A stretch of DNA of 64,000 nt from a virus: the IMG/VR virus record IMGVR_UViG_3300020438_002794, positions 23,130-87,129 of that record; one strand, 5' to 3'. Positions 26,785-36,800 of the stretch are shown piece after piece. How positions within the stretch are numbered: position 1 is the first letter of the stretch; every line of letters begins with the position of its first letter. The notes beneath the pieces are model-generated. The model made no database searches. It was given only the letters and a program-made list of their open reading frames with translations, and was not told where the DNA came from. Position numbers and translations under genes: made by a program.

Positions 26785-27688
26785 TGGTTTCTTCTTTCGC
26801 TAAATTTAACAAAGTTTGATAGTGCCTATCTAATGCACGTTTGTTCATAATATGTAAGTTTTGATCTGTATGTCTACACAATATATTTTTCCATTGCTCT
26901 GCTCTATTGTGTTTTAAAAACACAACATCATTCAATCCATTTACTTGTGCAATATCATCTTTTTGATCCATGTTTAGCAACGGCTGTCCCATAAAATCAT
27001 GTATAAAGTCATCATTGTTCATACCATTCATTAGGTGTGTTGCAATGCTAACACAAAAGTCTGTTCTAAATAACATTTTAGGAAATTGGTAAAGCAGGCT
27101 ATAATATTCCCAATTCTCTTTTACATGAGCCCATATATCAAAAAATAACTTGCTTTCTTCACTTTGATCAAAATAAACTATTGTACTCCACCAATGATGT
27201 ATTCCTGCTTCATTCAAAGTAATTTCGTTTGTGTAAGGCATTTCTCCACCCACATACTGTGCGTATCTATGCATTGCAATAGGTAAATCAGTTTCAAAAA
27301 TATAATTGTAAAAGTCGTTCATTAACAAATAGTCAGTGTCTAGTAACAGTGTACGCTCGTAAGGCGTATGATTGAAAACTGTGTGTTTGTTACTATTCCA
27401 AAAAGGTGCATTAAATTCACTCCACGGACTATCCATGTGCCTTCTTATATTAGTTCTCTTTTCTGTTACACTACCGTCGATAACAACGTTATCAAATGAA
27501 TCATTGACTAAACCTTTATCATGGCTTTGATTCATCCATTCCATTGTGCCTTCGTCAGTAATAAGTGTAACAGGCATGTTTAGTTGCTTTTTTGCATAAT
27601 GCGATGCTAGTATAGCAAACTTAGCATAATCTAGTTCTTCATTGTTATAGCAAAATAAACAAATGCCATTTCCTTGTTTTTCTGACAT
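26777..27688 (-). CDS. Glycosyltransferase, GT-A/GT8-like, 303 aa
   Basis: The protein opens GICLFCYNNEELDYAKFAI, continues with VTLITDEGT, and has TPYERTLLLDTDYLL near residue 112 with the D-x-D motif. HHWWSTIVYFDQSEESKLFF resembles the substrate-binding part of GT8-like enzymes. It is paralogous to the next gene. It starts two codons after the stop of the 115-residue gene. Role in glycan assembly is inferred from family and context. Confidence 0.78.
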   Translation of the reverse strand: MSEKQGNGICLFCYNNEELDYAKFAILASHYAKKQLNMPVTLITDEGTMEWMNQSHDKGLVNDSFDNVVIDGSVTEKRTNIRRHMDSPWSEFNAPFWNSNKHTVFNHTPYERTLLLDTDYLLMNDFYNYIFETDLPIAMHRYAQYVGGEMPYTNEITLNEAGIHHWWSTIVYFDQSEESKLFFDIWAHVKENWEYYSLLYQFPKMLFRTDFCVSIATHLMNGMNNDDFIHDFMGQPLLNMDQKDDIAQVNGLNDVVFLKHNRAEQWKNILCRHTDQNLHIMNKRALDRHYQTLLNLAKEETSV

Positions 27689-27691
27689 TCA

Positions 27692-28039
27692 CTACCAATC
27701 CATTAAACTTTTAATATTTCGAGCTTTCTTAATTTTTTCTGCTTGTACTTTGTAGGCATTACTTGCCTCGGTATACGCACTTACCATTGTTTCTAAAAAT
27801 TCACTAAGATTATCTATTAATATTGGATTCTCTTTGGTGTCTATTAGAATAGCTTCTTTCCTGTCCATATCAAGTAAAGTCTTTACGAAGCTAATGGTAA
27901 CTGCATCAGCGAAAAATACGCCCTTTGCATAATGCACGGTTTGCAAAACTTGAGTTCGTTGTTTTAGAGTGCGTTTTTGATTACCTAATGTAATTCGATA
28001 ATTTGCAAACTCTAACGCTTTTTCGAGTCTCTCGTCCAT
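27692..28039 (-). CDS. Conserved phage protein, 115 aa
   Basis: The protein has LEKALEFANYRITLGNQK near the start, a SFVKTLLDMDRKEAILIDTKENPI core, and a lysine-rich helical end (KIKKARNIKSLMDW). I recall the same protein in cyanophage and pelagiphage genomes, without a known role. It is the first gene behind the promoter at 28067-28096 and has AAGGAG upstream of its ATG. It precedes the glycosyltransferases and may be a phage core protein rather than part of the modification pathway. Confidence 0.8.
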   Translation of the reverse strand: MDERLEKALEFANYRITLGNQKRTLKQRTQVLQTVHYAKGVFFADAVTISFVKTLLDMDRKEAILIDTKENPILIDNLSEFLETMVSAYTEASNAYKVQAEKIKKARNIKSLMDW

Positions 28040-28066
28040 ACTGAGTTTCTCCTTTAGTTATATACT

Positions 28067-28096
28067 ACTATAACTTATTTATGTGAGTTTTGTCAA
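28067..28096 (-). promoter_or_regulatory. Promoter of the 28-kb accessory cluster (sigma70-type, with late-like element)
   Basis: On the minus strand TTGACA (28096-28091) and TATAGT (28072-28067) are separated by 18 bases. Inside the spacer lies CATAAATA (28083-28076), one base from the T4 late motif and 37 bases before the start codon. This is the only promoter seen between the tail operon and the gene at 28039, so it is likely to drive the cluster. The sigma70-type reading is strong; the late-like reading is tentative. Confidence 0.72.
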
Positions 28097-28103
28097 CAGT
28101 TTT

Positions 28104-29261
28104 TTAGTAATCATCTATACTTGTGAAATCATTTACAATAGCAAATGTCGGAGCAGGTGTTACATCAAAACTAGTTGTGCCAATGGTAAGTGTATCAGGC
28201 ATCAAATAACTTACAGTAGGTGTTATTGTACCGTCAACAAAGTTGTTGTGTGTAGTGTCATCTAGTACCATTTTAAATTGAACACCAGCTCCGTTATTAA
28301 TATACTTTCCGTATATTTTAAATTTTAACTGTTGATAGGTGCTATAAGCACTGTATGCACTAACATATATTGTGCTACTGTATGATCCGCCGATAATTGC
28401 AGGATCTGCCCAACCAGGATAGTTTCCAGGTCCAGTAATATATCCGTAGCCATATCCATAAGATCCATATCCATATGTACCAACTTTTCTACCTAGTGTA
28501 ACGCCACTAGATGTAAACAATAGTCCTTCGTTAGTGTTTGTGTCTGATCCATCACCGTAATTTGCAGTGAGATCATAAAAGCCTTTGCCTTCACTAGTTC
28601 CACTTGTTGTTGCGGCACTTTGCGTCATAGTGTCCCAATTAAAGTTTAGTACACCCATTTCGTTAATGACATCACTCCAGTTGTAGTAACCAGCAGTCGA
28701 ACCGCTTGTCATGTTTAGTGCTACTCGTAATTGCCCACCGCCATTGAAAAAATACCTAGCTGAGTTATAATCAGCCCATTCAAATTTATGTTCACCATTC
28801 AGCTGATTATTCCAAGTTGTTGTTCTTTCATATCCTGTAGAAGTGGCGTTAAAAGCACTTGCATTGGTCGCATCTATTGTTAAATGTTTGTTGTTTAGTA
28901 TAACAGTGTTAAACTTTGTTCTAACTAAGTTTAAATCTTCAGCTCTAATAGCTGTACCTGCAGAAATAGTAGTTCTATTAGCTGGTATTGCAAAAACTAA
29001 AACGTTGTCTGTCAGATCTGTGTGATTAATACTAATATTTGTTCTAGATACTAGTTCTTGTAGTCTTTCTGCTGTAATAAGAGTACCGTCAACTAGTGCA
29101 TCAGCTATATTAACTGCACCCCAGCCAAATTTATGTGTTGCTATTCTATTAGCATCAGTAACAGCCGCAGTCGGATACTTGTCGCCAAAAACTTTGTTTA
29201 CATCAACGGCTACAAGATTGTATTCTTCGTTTGTTACTAAATCACCAACAGCACCAACCAT
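28104..29261 (-). CDS. Virion structural protein with YG-rich segment (tail fibre-like)
   Basis: A protein of 385 residues. The helical N-terminal part (EEYNLVAVDVNKVFGDKYPT, ITAERLQELVSRTN) is followed by a beta-rich domain: WADYNSARYFFNGGGQLRV is an element I recall from marine T4-like tail structural proteins. Near residue 265 a run of YGYGSYGYGYGY-type repeats forms a flexible or glycine/tyrosine-rich loop. It is the last gene of the late operon. The fibre or baseplate-periphery role is inferred from composition and position. Confidence 0.65.
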   Translation of the reverse strand: MVGAVGDLVTNEEYNLVAVDVNKVFGDKYPTAAVTDANRIATHKFGWGAVNIADALVDGTLITAERLQELVSRTNISINHTDLTDNVLVFAIPANRTTISAGTAIRAEDLNLVRTKFNTVILNNKHLTIDATNASAFNATSTGYERTTTWNNQLNGEHKFEWADYNSARYFFNGGGQLRVALNMTSGSTAGYYNWSDVINEMGVLNFNWDTMTQSAATTSGTSEGKGFYDLTANYGDGSDTNTNEGLLFTSSGVTLGRKVGTYGYGSYGYGYGYITGPGNYPGWADPAIIGGSYSSTIYVSAYSAYSTYQQLKFKIYGKYINNGAGVQFKMVLDDTTHNNFVDGTITPTVSYLMPDTLTIGTTSFDVTPAPTFAIVNDFTSIDDY

Positions 29262-29262
29262 C

Positions 29263-30174
29263 TTACTTCGATCCTACTACTACTTCTATTGTACCTACTT
29301 CTTCGGTAGCTTTTTCTTCTAAGGATCTACCTACTACTTCTTTCCAACTGTAGTCGTCTGGTGCAACCATTCCAACTCCGTCTGTGCCACTAGATACTAC
29401 TCTATCGCCTTTACCAATTTTTCCAATAATTTTACATGGAACTCTACCTGATAGTGCTACAAATGGATGTGTAGCGTCTGTACCTGCGGAAGCATTCATT
29501 TCAAAGCCTGGTGCTGTACTAATAATTCCAAAAACTTTGATATCGCTTGCTTCTGTTGTTTGTGTAATTTCTTTTGTGCCGCCAATTTTTACTATTGTTC
29601 CAGCCTCATATTCTGCATCTGCTTCATAACGCTCTGCAAGGTCAGCATATTCTGCACTTGTAGCAATACCTCTAAATTTATAATGTGTTGTATTGTTCAT
29701 TGTTACACCGGATTGAATAGTGGGAAACTGTGTACTGAGTGCAGTAGTACCATCTTCTAGTTTTTCATCTATATGAGGTGTCCAAGCTGTTGTATCATCG
29801 CATGTGATTGTTACAATATTGCTATCAACAATCATTTCTATTGTTTTATGGAAATTTCCGCCAGTGTCTTTTCTGTTGCGGAATTCAATTTTTGTTGTAC
29901 CTGCGCCACTTAACAATACACTCCAAACACCATTGTCGTAAACTTTCATTTGACTATTAGCTGTATCGTACCAAAGTTGACCTTCAGTTGGATTGCTTGG
30001 AGCAGTTCCATTGGCAAAATGTTCTAATAGGTGCAACATATTTTCGTTTAATGTTTCTCCAAAGCGTGTGTAGTTTTTACCAATCAATCCAATACTAGTA
30101 CTGGTATCAATTGTTCCGTCGTTTACAACTATTGCTGTTTTACTACTTTGACTATAATCTATTGTATATGGCAT
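29263..30174 (-). CDS. Virion structural protein, tail fibre/baseplate type, 303 aa
   Basis: It opens with YTIDYSQSSKTAIVVNDGTID, STSIGLIGKNYTRFGE and LNENMLHLLEHFA, then EGQLWYDT and a W at the end of a beta motif; this block recurs in fibre-like proteins of marine T4-like phages. The C-terminal half (YADLAERYEADAEYEAGTIV, VFGIISTAPGFEMNA, GRVPCKIIGKIGKGDRVVSS) resembles the self-cleaving or trimerising C-terminal domains of tail fibres (peptidase G2-like). It is one base from the next gene. Exact position in the virion unknown. Confidence 0.65.
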   Translation of the reverse strand: MPYTIDYSQSSKTAIVVNDGTIDTSTSIGLIGKNYTRFGETLNENMLHLLEHFANGTAPSNPTEGQLWYDTANSQMKVYDNGVWSVLLSGAGTTKIEFRNRKDTGGNFHKTIEMIVDSNIVTITCDDTTAWTPHIDEKLEDGTTALSTQFPTIQSGVTMNNTTHYKFRGIATSAEYADLAERYEADAEYEAGTIVKIGGTKEITQTTEASDIKVFGIISTAPGFEMNASAGTDATHPFVALSGRVPCKIIGKIGKGDRVVSSGTDGVGMVAPDDYSWKEVVGRSLEEKATEEVGTIEVVVGSK

Positions 30175-30184
30175 ATCTTATTCC

Positions 30185-30787
30185 TTACAAGTCTGCAAAA
30201 CTTGATCTAATTCTTAATGTATAAATTACCTGTATCTTTCTATTTGCACTTTTTTGTACAGGATGAAATACTACATGAGTTAACAAATCGTTGTTACCAC
30301 TGTAAATTCCAAGTTCGTCAAAAACGTAATCACCGTTCATACTTGTAGCTGTATCTGTTGAATCTTGTCCAGTTACGCTACCATAATCTAATGTGCATGT
30401 TGTAACTACATCACTGAAAGTGTTAGGCGCTGTGTGAGCGATCTCTGTGCCATTTGTAGCACTTCCGCTTACAGATTCGTCAACTGCTTGACTAAATGTT
30501 TGATTGTATAAAACACCGCTAGCAGTATTAGTATTGGTTGCTTTATATGTTACTGTTCCTAATCCGTCAATGGTTGTACCGCCATTGCCAAATCGCATTG
30601 TAGCGATGTGATGTGTTCCGGAGTTACCCGCTTCGTTTGCAAGCAAACTAGCAATAGCAATACTCATATTTTCATAATTAATTGCATTTCTTCTGCGTAC
30701 TAATACTTCGCCAGATTCGGGATCCCATATTTTAATATGTCCCTCGATTCCTATTAGTGATGTATCATTTAAATTATCTAGACTCAT
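30185..30787 (-). CDS. Virion structural protein, about 200 aa
   Basis: A beta-rich protein with IWDPESGEVLVRRRNAINYENMS, MRFGNGGT, a threonine/asparagine-rich centre, and DELGIYSGNN near the end. The ATG at 30787 is preferred: it has GGAAAG upstream, whereas the earlier ATG at 30799 lies only eight bases after the TATAAATA late motif and would be essentially leaderless. I know related cyanophage proteins only as structural or hypothetical. Baseplate or fibre attachment is inferred from the operon. Confidence 0.62.
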   Translation of the reverse strand: MSLDNLNDTSLIGIEGHIKIWDPESGEVLVRRRNAINYENMSIAIASLLANEAGNSGTHHIATMRFGNGGTTIDGLGTVTYKATNTNTASGVLYNQTFSQAVDESVSGSATNGTEIAHTAPNTFSDVVTTCTLDYGSVTGQDSTDTATSMNGDYVFDELGIYSGNNDLLTHVVFHPVQKSANRKIQVIYTLRIRSSFADL

Positions 30788-30806
30788 TGTTCTTTCCATT
30801 ATAATG

Positions 30807-30814
30807 TATTTATA
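30807..30814 (-). promoter_or_regulatory. T4-type late promoter TATAAATA
   Basis: On the minus strand the exact octamer lies at the very 3' end of the giant gene (overlapping its stop), 20 bases before the preferred start of the next gene. It would be read by host RNA polymerase carrying gp55 and gives the three distal structural genes their own late transcript. Confidence 0.7.
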
Positions 30815-33800
30815 TCGTTCCTTTGCCTACATTTCTAATGAAAGCATGTTCTGGCGTAGTTCCTGTTGCTGATAGGCTTATGCCACTATCATTATATGCT
30901 AGGCGTAGTCCATCACCATAATGTGAGAACTTATCTACTGTTGGAATTTTTGTTGTTTGTCCACTGTTGATAACACTTGCACCGCTAGTGTGTTCTACTG
31001 CACTTGTGCCTAATGTGCCTCTTGTACAGAATAACAAGTTATTTCCGTCTACTGCATTGTATTCGATTCTTTCATTTCCAATATATACTACTCCGGGATT
31101 TGCACCTAAGGTAATATTTGGATCATCTAGTACAGTTGCATCTGTCACTGGTATTGTTGTATCGGTTGTATTAATATCAGCAGTAGTTGTTGTTTTTTGT
31201 GCATCTACAATAGCATTACTTTCTTGTATGTTTGTTGGCATATAGTAAGCCATTCTAAACGCTCTACTATCAGATGTCACTGTACTACCACTAGCATTTG
31301 TTTGTACTAGTATGTTGATATTCTCTGTGAAATCTGTAGCTACTAGTTCTTCGCCAAAGCCTTCTAATACAGCTTGTTGGAATACATTACCGTTGTAATC
31401 ATCTGAGAAACTTGCATTTGCAGTTGTAAATTCTGATTGATCAATATCACCGGTCGGTGTGCTGGTAAAGTCACCGCCAAGTAGTATAGTGTCACCTTCC
31501 CAACTTCTAATACTGTGATCTTCATAGTTGAGTGTAATAACACTGTTTCGTTCAATATCTTCTATTTCAATATTTGTAGATTCGCCATGTGTATTGCTTT
31601 CCATACTGCTTAATAATTTAGTGTGGAAAGGTTTGATACTGTTTACATATTCTTCTACAACATTTATATCGTATGATTGATACTTGTCTTTGTTTATTAG
31701 CAATGGTCTCTTAATTCCTAAATGTGCAAATGTAGTTTTGAAAGCAAAATCGTCTGCTGTATTTTGTAATATTGCTGTAAATAATAACTTAAACCACATC
31801 TGATTATACTTAACATGATGTGTTCCAATAAAGATTTCACTTCTAAGTAGATCCATTAGTCTGCTTATAACGTTGTCGCTACATGCATCAAATGGTGTTA
31901 CATCTAATCCAATAGCATCAAATCCGTTGCCAAACTTTGACTGATTCCATATCTCTTCACTTAGTTGTACAGTTGCTTTTTCTTTAAACACAAGTTTGTC
32001 TTCACCATTGATATAATAATACATTTCACTTCTGTCTATGTCTGCTCCTGGGCTTGTACTTTTAACTAAAATATAACTACCATCAACTGGATCTCCAGCA
32101 TTGACATAGTCTGTTCTAGTATTGTACACAATATCAGCTACTGTGTTTGGATTAAATCTAAATGTTTCGTTTCCGTCTGTATCTGTTTCGACCAAGTGCC
32201 AGTCTACTAAGTTAGTATAATCTTTAATTTTATAGGTTACTACTCCTTCTGTAAATGCGTCGGTAAATGCATTTTCCCAATTATTAATCTCGTCAATAAC
32301 ATTTACAGTACTCAATAATGAGTTTACACTATGTACAAAGTTTTGTCTAGCCTCTTTTACATCTCTGAACAAACTTTGTCTTGGACGAGTTTGAAATCCA
32401 TATCTGTTGTATTTGTGCAGTTTAAGATCAGGTACTGGTTGACCTCTCCAAACACTGATGTCATCAGCTTGTGTATCTTCTATAAAGTTATAATCATATA
32501 CTCTACTCCAGTGACTCATATCTGTGTCTAAACTAGGTTGATTGCCTTGGTTGTTTGCTTGTAGACTTATGTAAAAGTCTGTGCCTTCTTTTACTACTTG
32601 ATCATCAGCATAAACTGTTGTATTGTTCCAAGTTGTATAAGGTTTATCGACACTAAATCTATTAAATCCAGCTAAACTATCTCTAATCTTTACATGCAAA
32701 TATTCGGGTATAGTTATGTTAGGATCTTTTTCAGCAAGCATTACCCAGTCTTGCATTGGTAATGCAAGGTCAACATTTTTCTGATTAAGTTGTGCTACTG
32801 TATCTTTGTTAACGAAATTTCTAATGTTTGCCAATAATAAAGTATCATCGCCTGCTTGTGCCGACCAACTTAGGTCAAATGCATTTGGATTAAGCATTAT
32901 TTGTGCTAGTTGGAAAACATTGTAATTGCTATTTCTAATACTGTTAGTTTTGTTTTTAATCCAGAAATAGTAAACAGTTTCAGTTTGTTTACTTGCTTCG
33001 TTGTAATAATTTTCTTCAGTCCAGTTGTATACGGTTTGTCCGTTTATTGTAACACTATATGCTTCACCGCTAGCTTCTTTATTATCAACTATCGCTTTTT
33101 GTGTTACTAACTCGCTCCACTGTTCTGGAGGTACAGGACTTGCTGTCCATTCGTAAATGTCTATACTTGATCCATCAAACAGTTTTCCCCAGTTATTTTG
33201 TTGATAATCTACTGTACTTTGCTCGTAGTCTAAATACACTGCGGTGCTGGTATTCCACCATCTTGCACCCAAGTATTCTCTTCCCCACTGCTCGTCATTT
33301 GTAATACTACCATCTATGTTATTAAAATTATAGTTTGCAATATCGTTTGTAATTTTATAGTCAATCTCTTTGTCAACAAAACCAAATATAATTCCTTTAG
33401 CTGGATCGAAAACTTCTAATGTTGTGATAGTGCTTTGTTTCTCTGCATCATATAATTTAATATTTTCTATTAGATCATTTCTCGCTTGTGCAATACCTGT
33501 TCTCACTTGCTTCCAAGAACCAATGTGACCATTGGTATCACTCCAAGTACCAGTCCAACTGTATACTGCACTTTGTCCGGTTCCATCATCATCTACATAA
33601 GCATAAATTGGATTTGCTGATAATGCTTGCCTAACTCCTGCAAAATTGTATTTGTAAACATCATTTATTTTAATTTGTCTATCAGCTTCTAGTGCGGCAT
33701 AAGTTGGGAAACGCATTTTTCTTAAAGGATAAATGTTACCAGTACTGCCGTTCTGTTCAATAAATTCATCAATGTAAAACTTGTTAGTTTGATTTGATAC

Positions 33801-36800
33801 TTTGGTTACTTTGTGTATTCCGTCAATATTAGGAACGCTGTTACTTCCTCTTATTAAAATATAATCTCCAACACTCAAGTTATGTGCTTGCACATCACCT
33901 GTTTGTCTATTAACTTTTATCTCTGCATCATCTCCAGCGTCTGGACCTGCACAAATATCAAATGTGTATATACCAAAGTCCATTGTTTGATAAACTTGAT
34001 ATCCTAAGTTATAACTGCCAAATTCACTGTCATCTGCAACCCATATCGCAAAAATATTTGGATCATTTGTGTCTTTTGTAAACACTGGATTGCCATTTGA
34101 ATCTACTATTGCCTCAAATACTGCACTAGTTGCACTTTGCGTTGCACTCAGCGTTTGTGCAGTTATACCCACAGTTGTGTTTGCTGTACCTGCACCAATT
34201 ACCATTGTACTATTTGTACTTGTAAGTCTTAGTTTGTTGCTGGCATTTGTTGCACTTACTCCGATAATGTTTGCATTATTAATTTTCTCTACAATATCAA
34301 TAATATTCAACCCTACATTACTTGTAGCAGTTGTTGTACTGGCTGGTACAAGTCCACTTGGTAAACCTATTGGACTATTTGCTGTTCCTATGCCAATGAA
34401 CAAGTTAGCCAGCGTTGAATTAATTTGTAGTACGTTAGTATTACTTGTTCCCGCCGATGCAGTAATACCTGATATGCCTGCATCATTGATTTGATCTATT
34501 GTTTGTTGTAGTGATAAAGGTAGTTCTAAGTTTTGTGTATTTGATGATGAACTTATACTTTCAGTTGCTGTGCTAAATCCAACATTTGCATTTTCAGTTC
34601 CAACACTTATTGTTAATGTAAACGTTACTGCTGGAGTGTTTGTTGTTTTAGTAATTTTTAGTCTACTACTAGCATCAGCACTTGCTGTTACATTACTAAT
34701 TCCTGCATCATTTATTTCTTGTACTATATCAGTTAGTGTATACAATTTAAAGCCGGGTGTAGTTATACTTACTACTACTGTGCTTGGTGCAAATGTAGTT
34801 GATGCATTTGCACTATCTTTGAGATATGTTGCAATATCATCAGTATATGTACCGTTGTTCATTGCGCCTTGTGAATCAGTAATATCACTGGATCCAACAA
34901 TTTGAGCTCCTGATATAACTTGTGTACCTACATAGCTCGTACCTTTTATATTATTAATAATAACTAAGTCCTGGTCTAACAAAAACTCTGCAGGTTGTTG
35001 TGTACTACCGCCACCTTGAATAAGTGTAAGTAAATGACTTATATTCAATCCTGCATTATTTGTATAGTATGTTGTAATCCAAGTTGTCCATGCCGCCGCA
35101 CTATTAGATGCAATGTATGCCGCTCTTAAGCCTTCTATTCTTTGTATTCTAGTTGTAGCTGAACTTGATATAGATGATTGATTTTGTATCCAACTAGTAT
35201 TAAAACTATTTTCGTATGCCTGCTGGGCCGTAATGTTTGTATTTGCACTCTGTGGATCATTGAAGTTAACTGTAGTACCATCAATAATTAGTGTAGCAGT
35301 TGCACTACCTTGTATAGTTGGATTAATAGTTGACCCTATTTTTTCAATGTCTACAAAAGTAGTTGTAGAGACAATATTAGAAAAAGTAACTGTAGTATTG
35401 ATAGTAGAACTAGAACCTAGTATTAATGTTGAACCGTGTGGCACCACATTGGTACTAGCAATGTTTACTGTACCTGGCACTTGTATAACATTTGTAGTTG
35501 TACTGGTAGCACTCTTGCTTAATGTTATAGTGTTACCATCAATAACTAAAGTTTGCCCTGTACTTGGAATTACCGGTAATTGCACTGTACCTTTCAGTTC
35601 AATAGGATCACTAGCAGTTGCTATTCCACTGGCGCCATCTTCATCTATCATTGACCAAGTCTTACCTTTATGTAAAACTTTTTCGTTAAACTTGTAACTT
35701 ACATTACTATCCCATATACCAATGTCCTGCCAGTCACCACTGTGGTCATATGATTCTTTTACTTCCTCTGGAAACTGTTCAAAATCTTCTTTGTTTATAA
35801 CTTTGTAGTCTGCTTCACTCAGCAACGGTAAACCAGCAGTTGTATAATCTTGTGCAAATAGTTCGTCACTTGAATCTTTAAAAGTGTTTACTGGTCTTGT
35901 TAAGAAGTTATTTTCAGTACTATCATGTACTTTAAGAGGACTAGTTGCATCAATATCAATTACGATATCACTGAGTACATCAAACTTTTGTCCTGCACTA
36001 ATCCTGACAGGCTGTGGACTTGTTTTTAGTAAATCAGGAGTAATTTGAAATTCTAGTGTGCCTCTAGTAGATGTGTCTCCAAAGTCAGCAGTTCTGATTG
36101 CCCATTGCTCTAGTAGCTCTGCACTTGCTTGACCGTCAAATAATTCTTGGTTACGCATAAATGCAGTAAGTGCATGATCTGTACCTCTGTATTTGTAACT
36201 GCCTTTGACAAATTCGTAAAGAGTGTCATCGTCAAAGTCTAAATTTTTGCTCCAGTCTGGTTTGTTATATCCTGCATTGAATCTTGCAATATCACTTAAT
36301 TGTTTATTGCTTAGTGTATTTGTTCTACCTAAGTATTGATCCACTTCTCTAGCAACGGTATCATAGTTTGGTATTACAGTATTCTCATCGACAATATAAC
36401 CCGGTGAATATAATTTACCATTCCAATCTTTAGTTCTACTACCTCTCCAAACTATTCTGTTGTGTCTTTGTGCAATACTAGAATCGTATATTACATCATC
36501 AAAGTTAGTAATATTATCAAATACAAATGCATGTTCTAGTTGTACTTTGTACAATCTTATTCCGTATAATCTAACACTGTCGGCGTCTTTAACTTGAAAT
36601 ACAGTTTCGCTATCAGGCTCCATGCTTTTACGATCAATTATTAAATCTGTGCTAGATATTTGCTTGCCTTTTTCGTTAATAATATTATACACACCGTCAT
36701 ATTTCTTGTTAATATTATCAAAGTATCCGTCTGCTCCGTCGTTAACTATTATTTTAGTATCGTTTGGAATAAGTGTGATATCAGTTGTACTGTTTCCTAT

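Noticed and set aside
28430-28490. Short DNA repeats as CRISPR or regulatory repeats
   Set aside because: They encode the Tyr-Gly-rich segment of a structural protein; no spacers.
34069-35697. Plus-strand hydrophobic open frames opposite the giant gene
   Set aside because: They are mirror images of Thr/Asn/Ala-rich repeats on the minus strand and look like membrane proteins only because of that composition.
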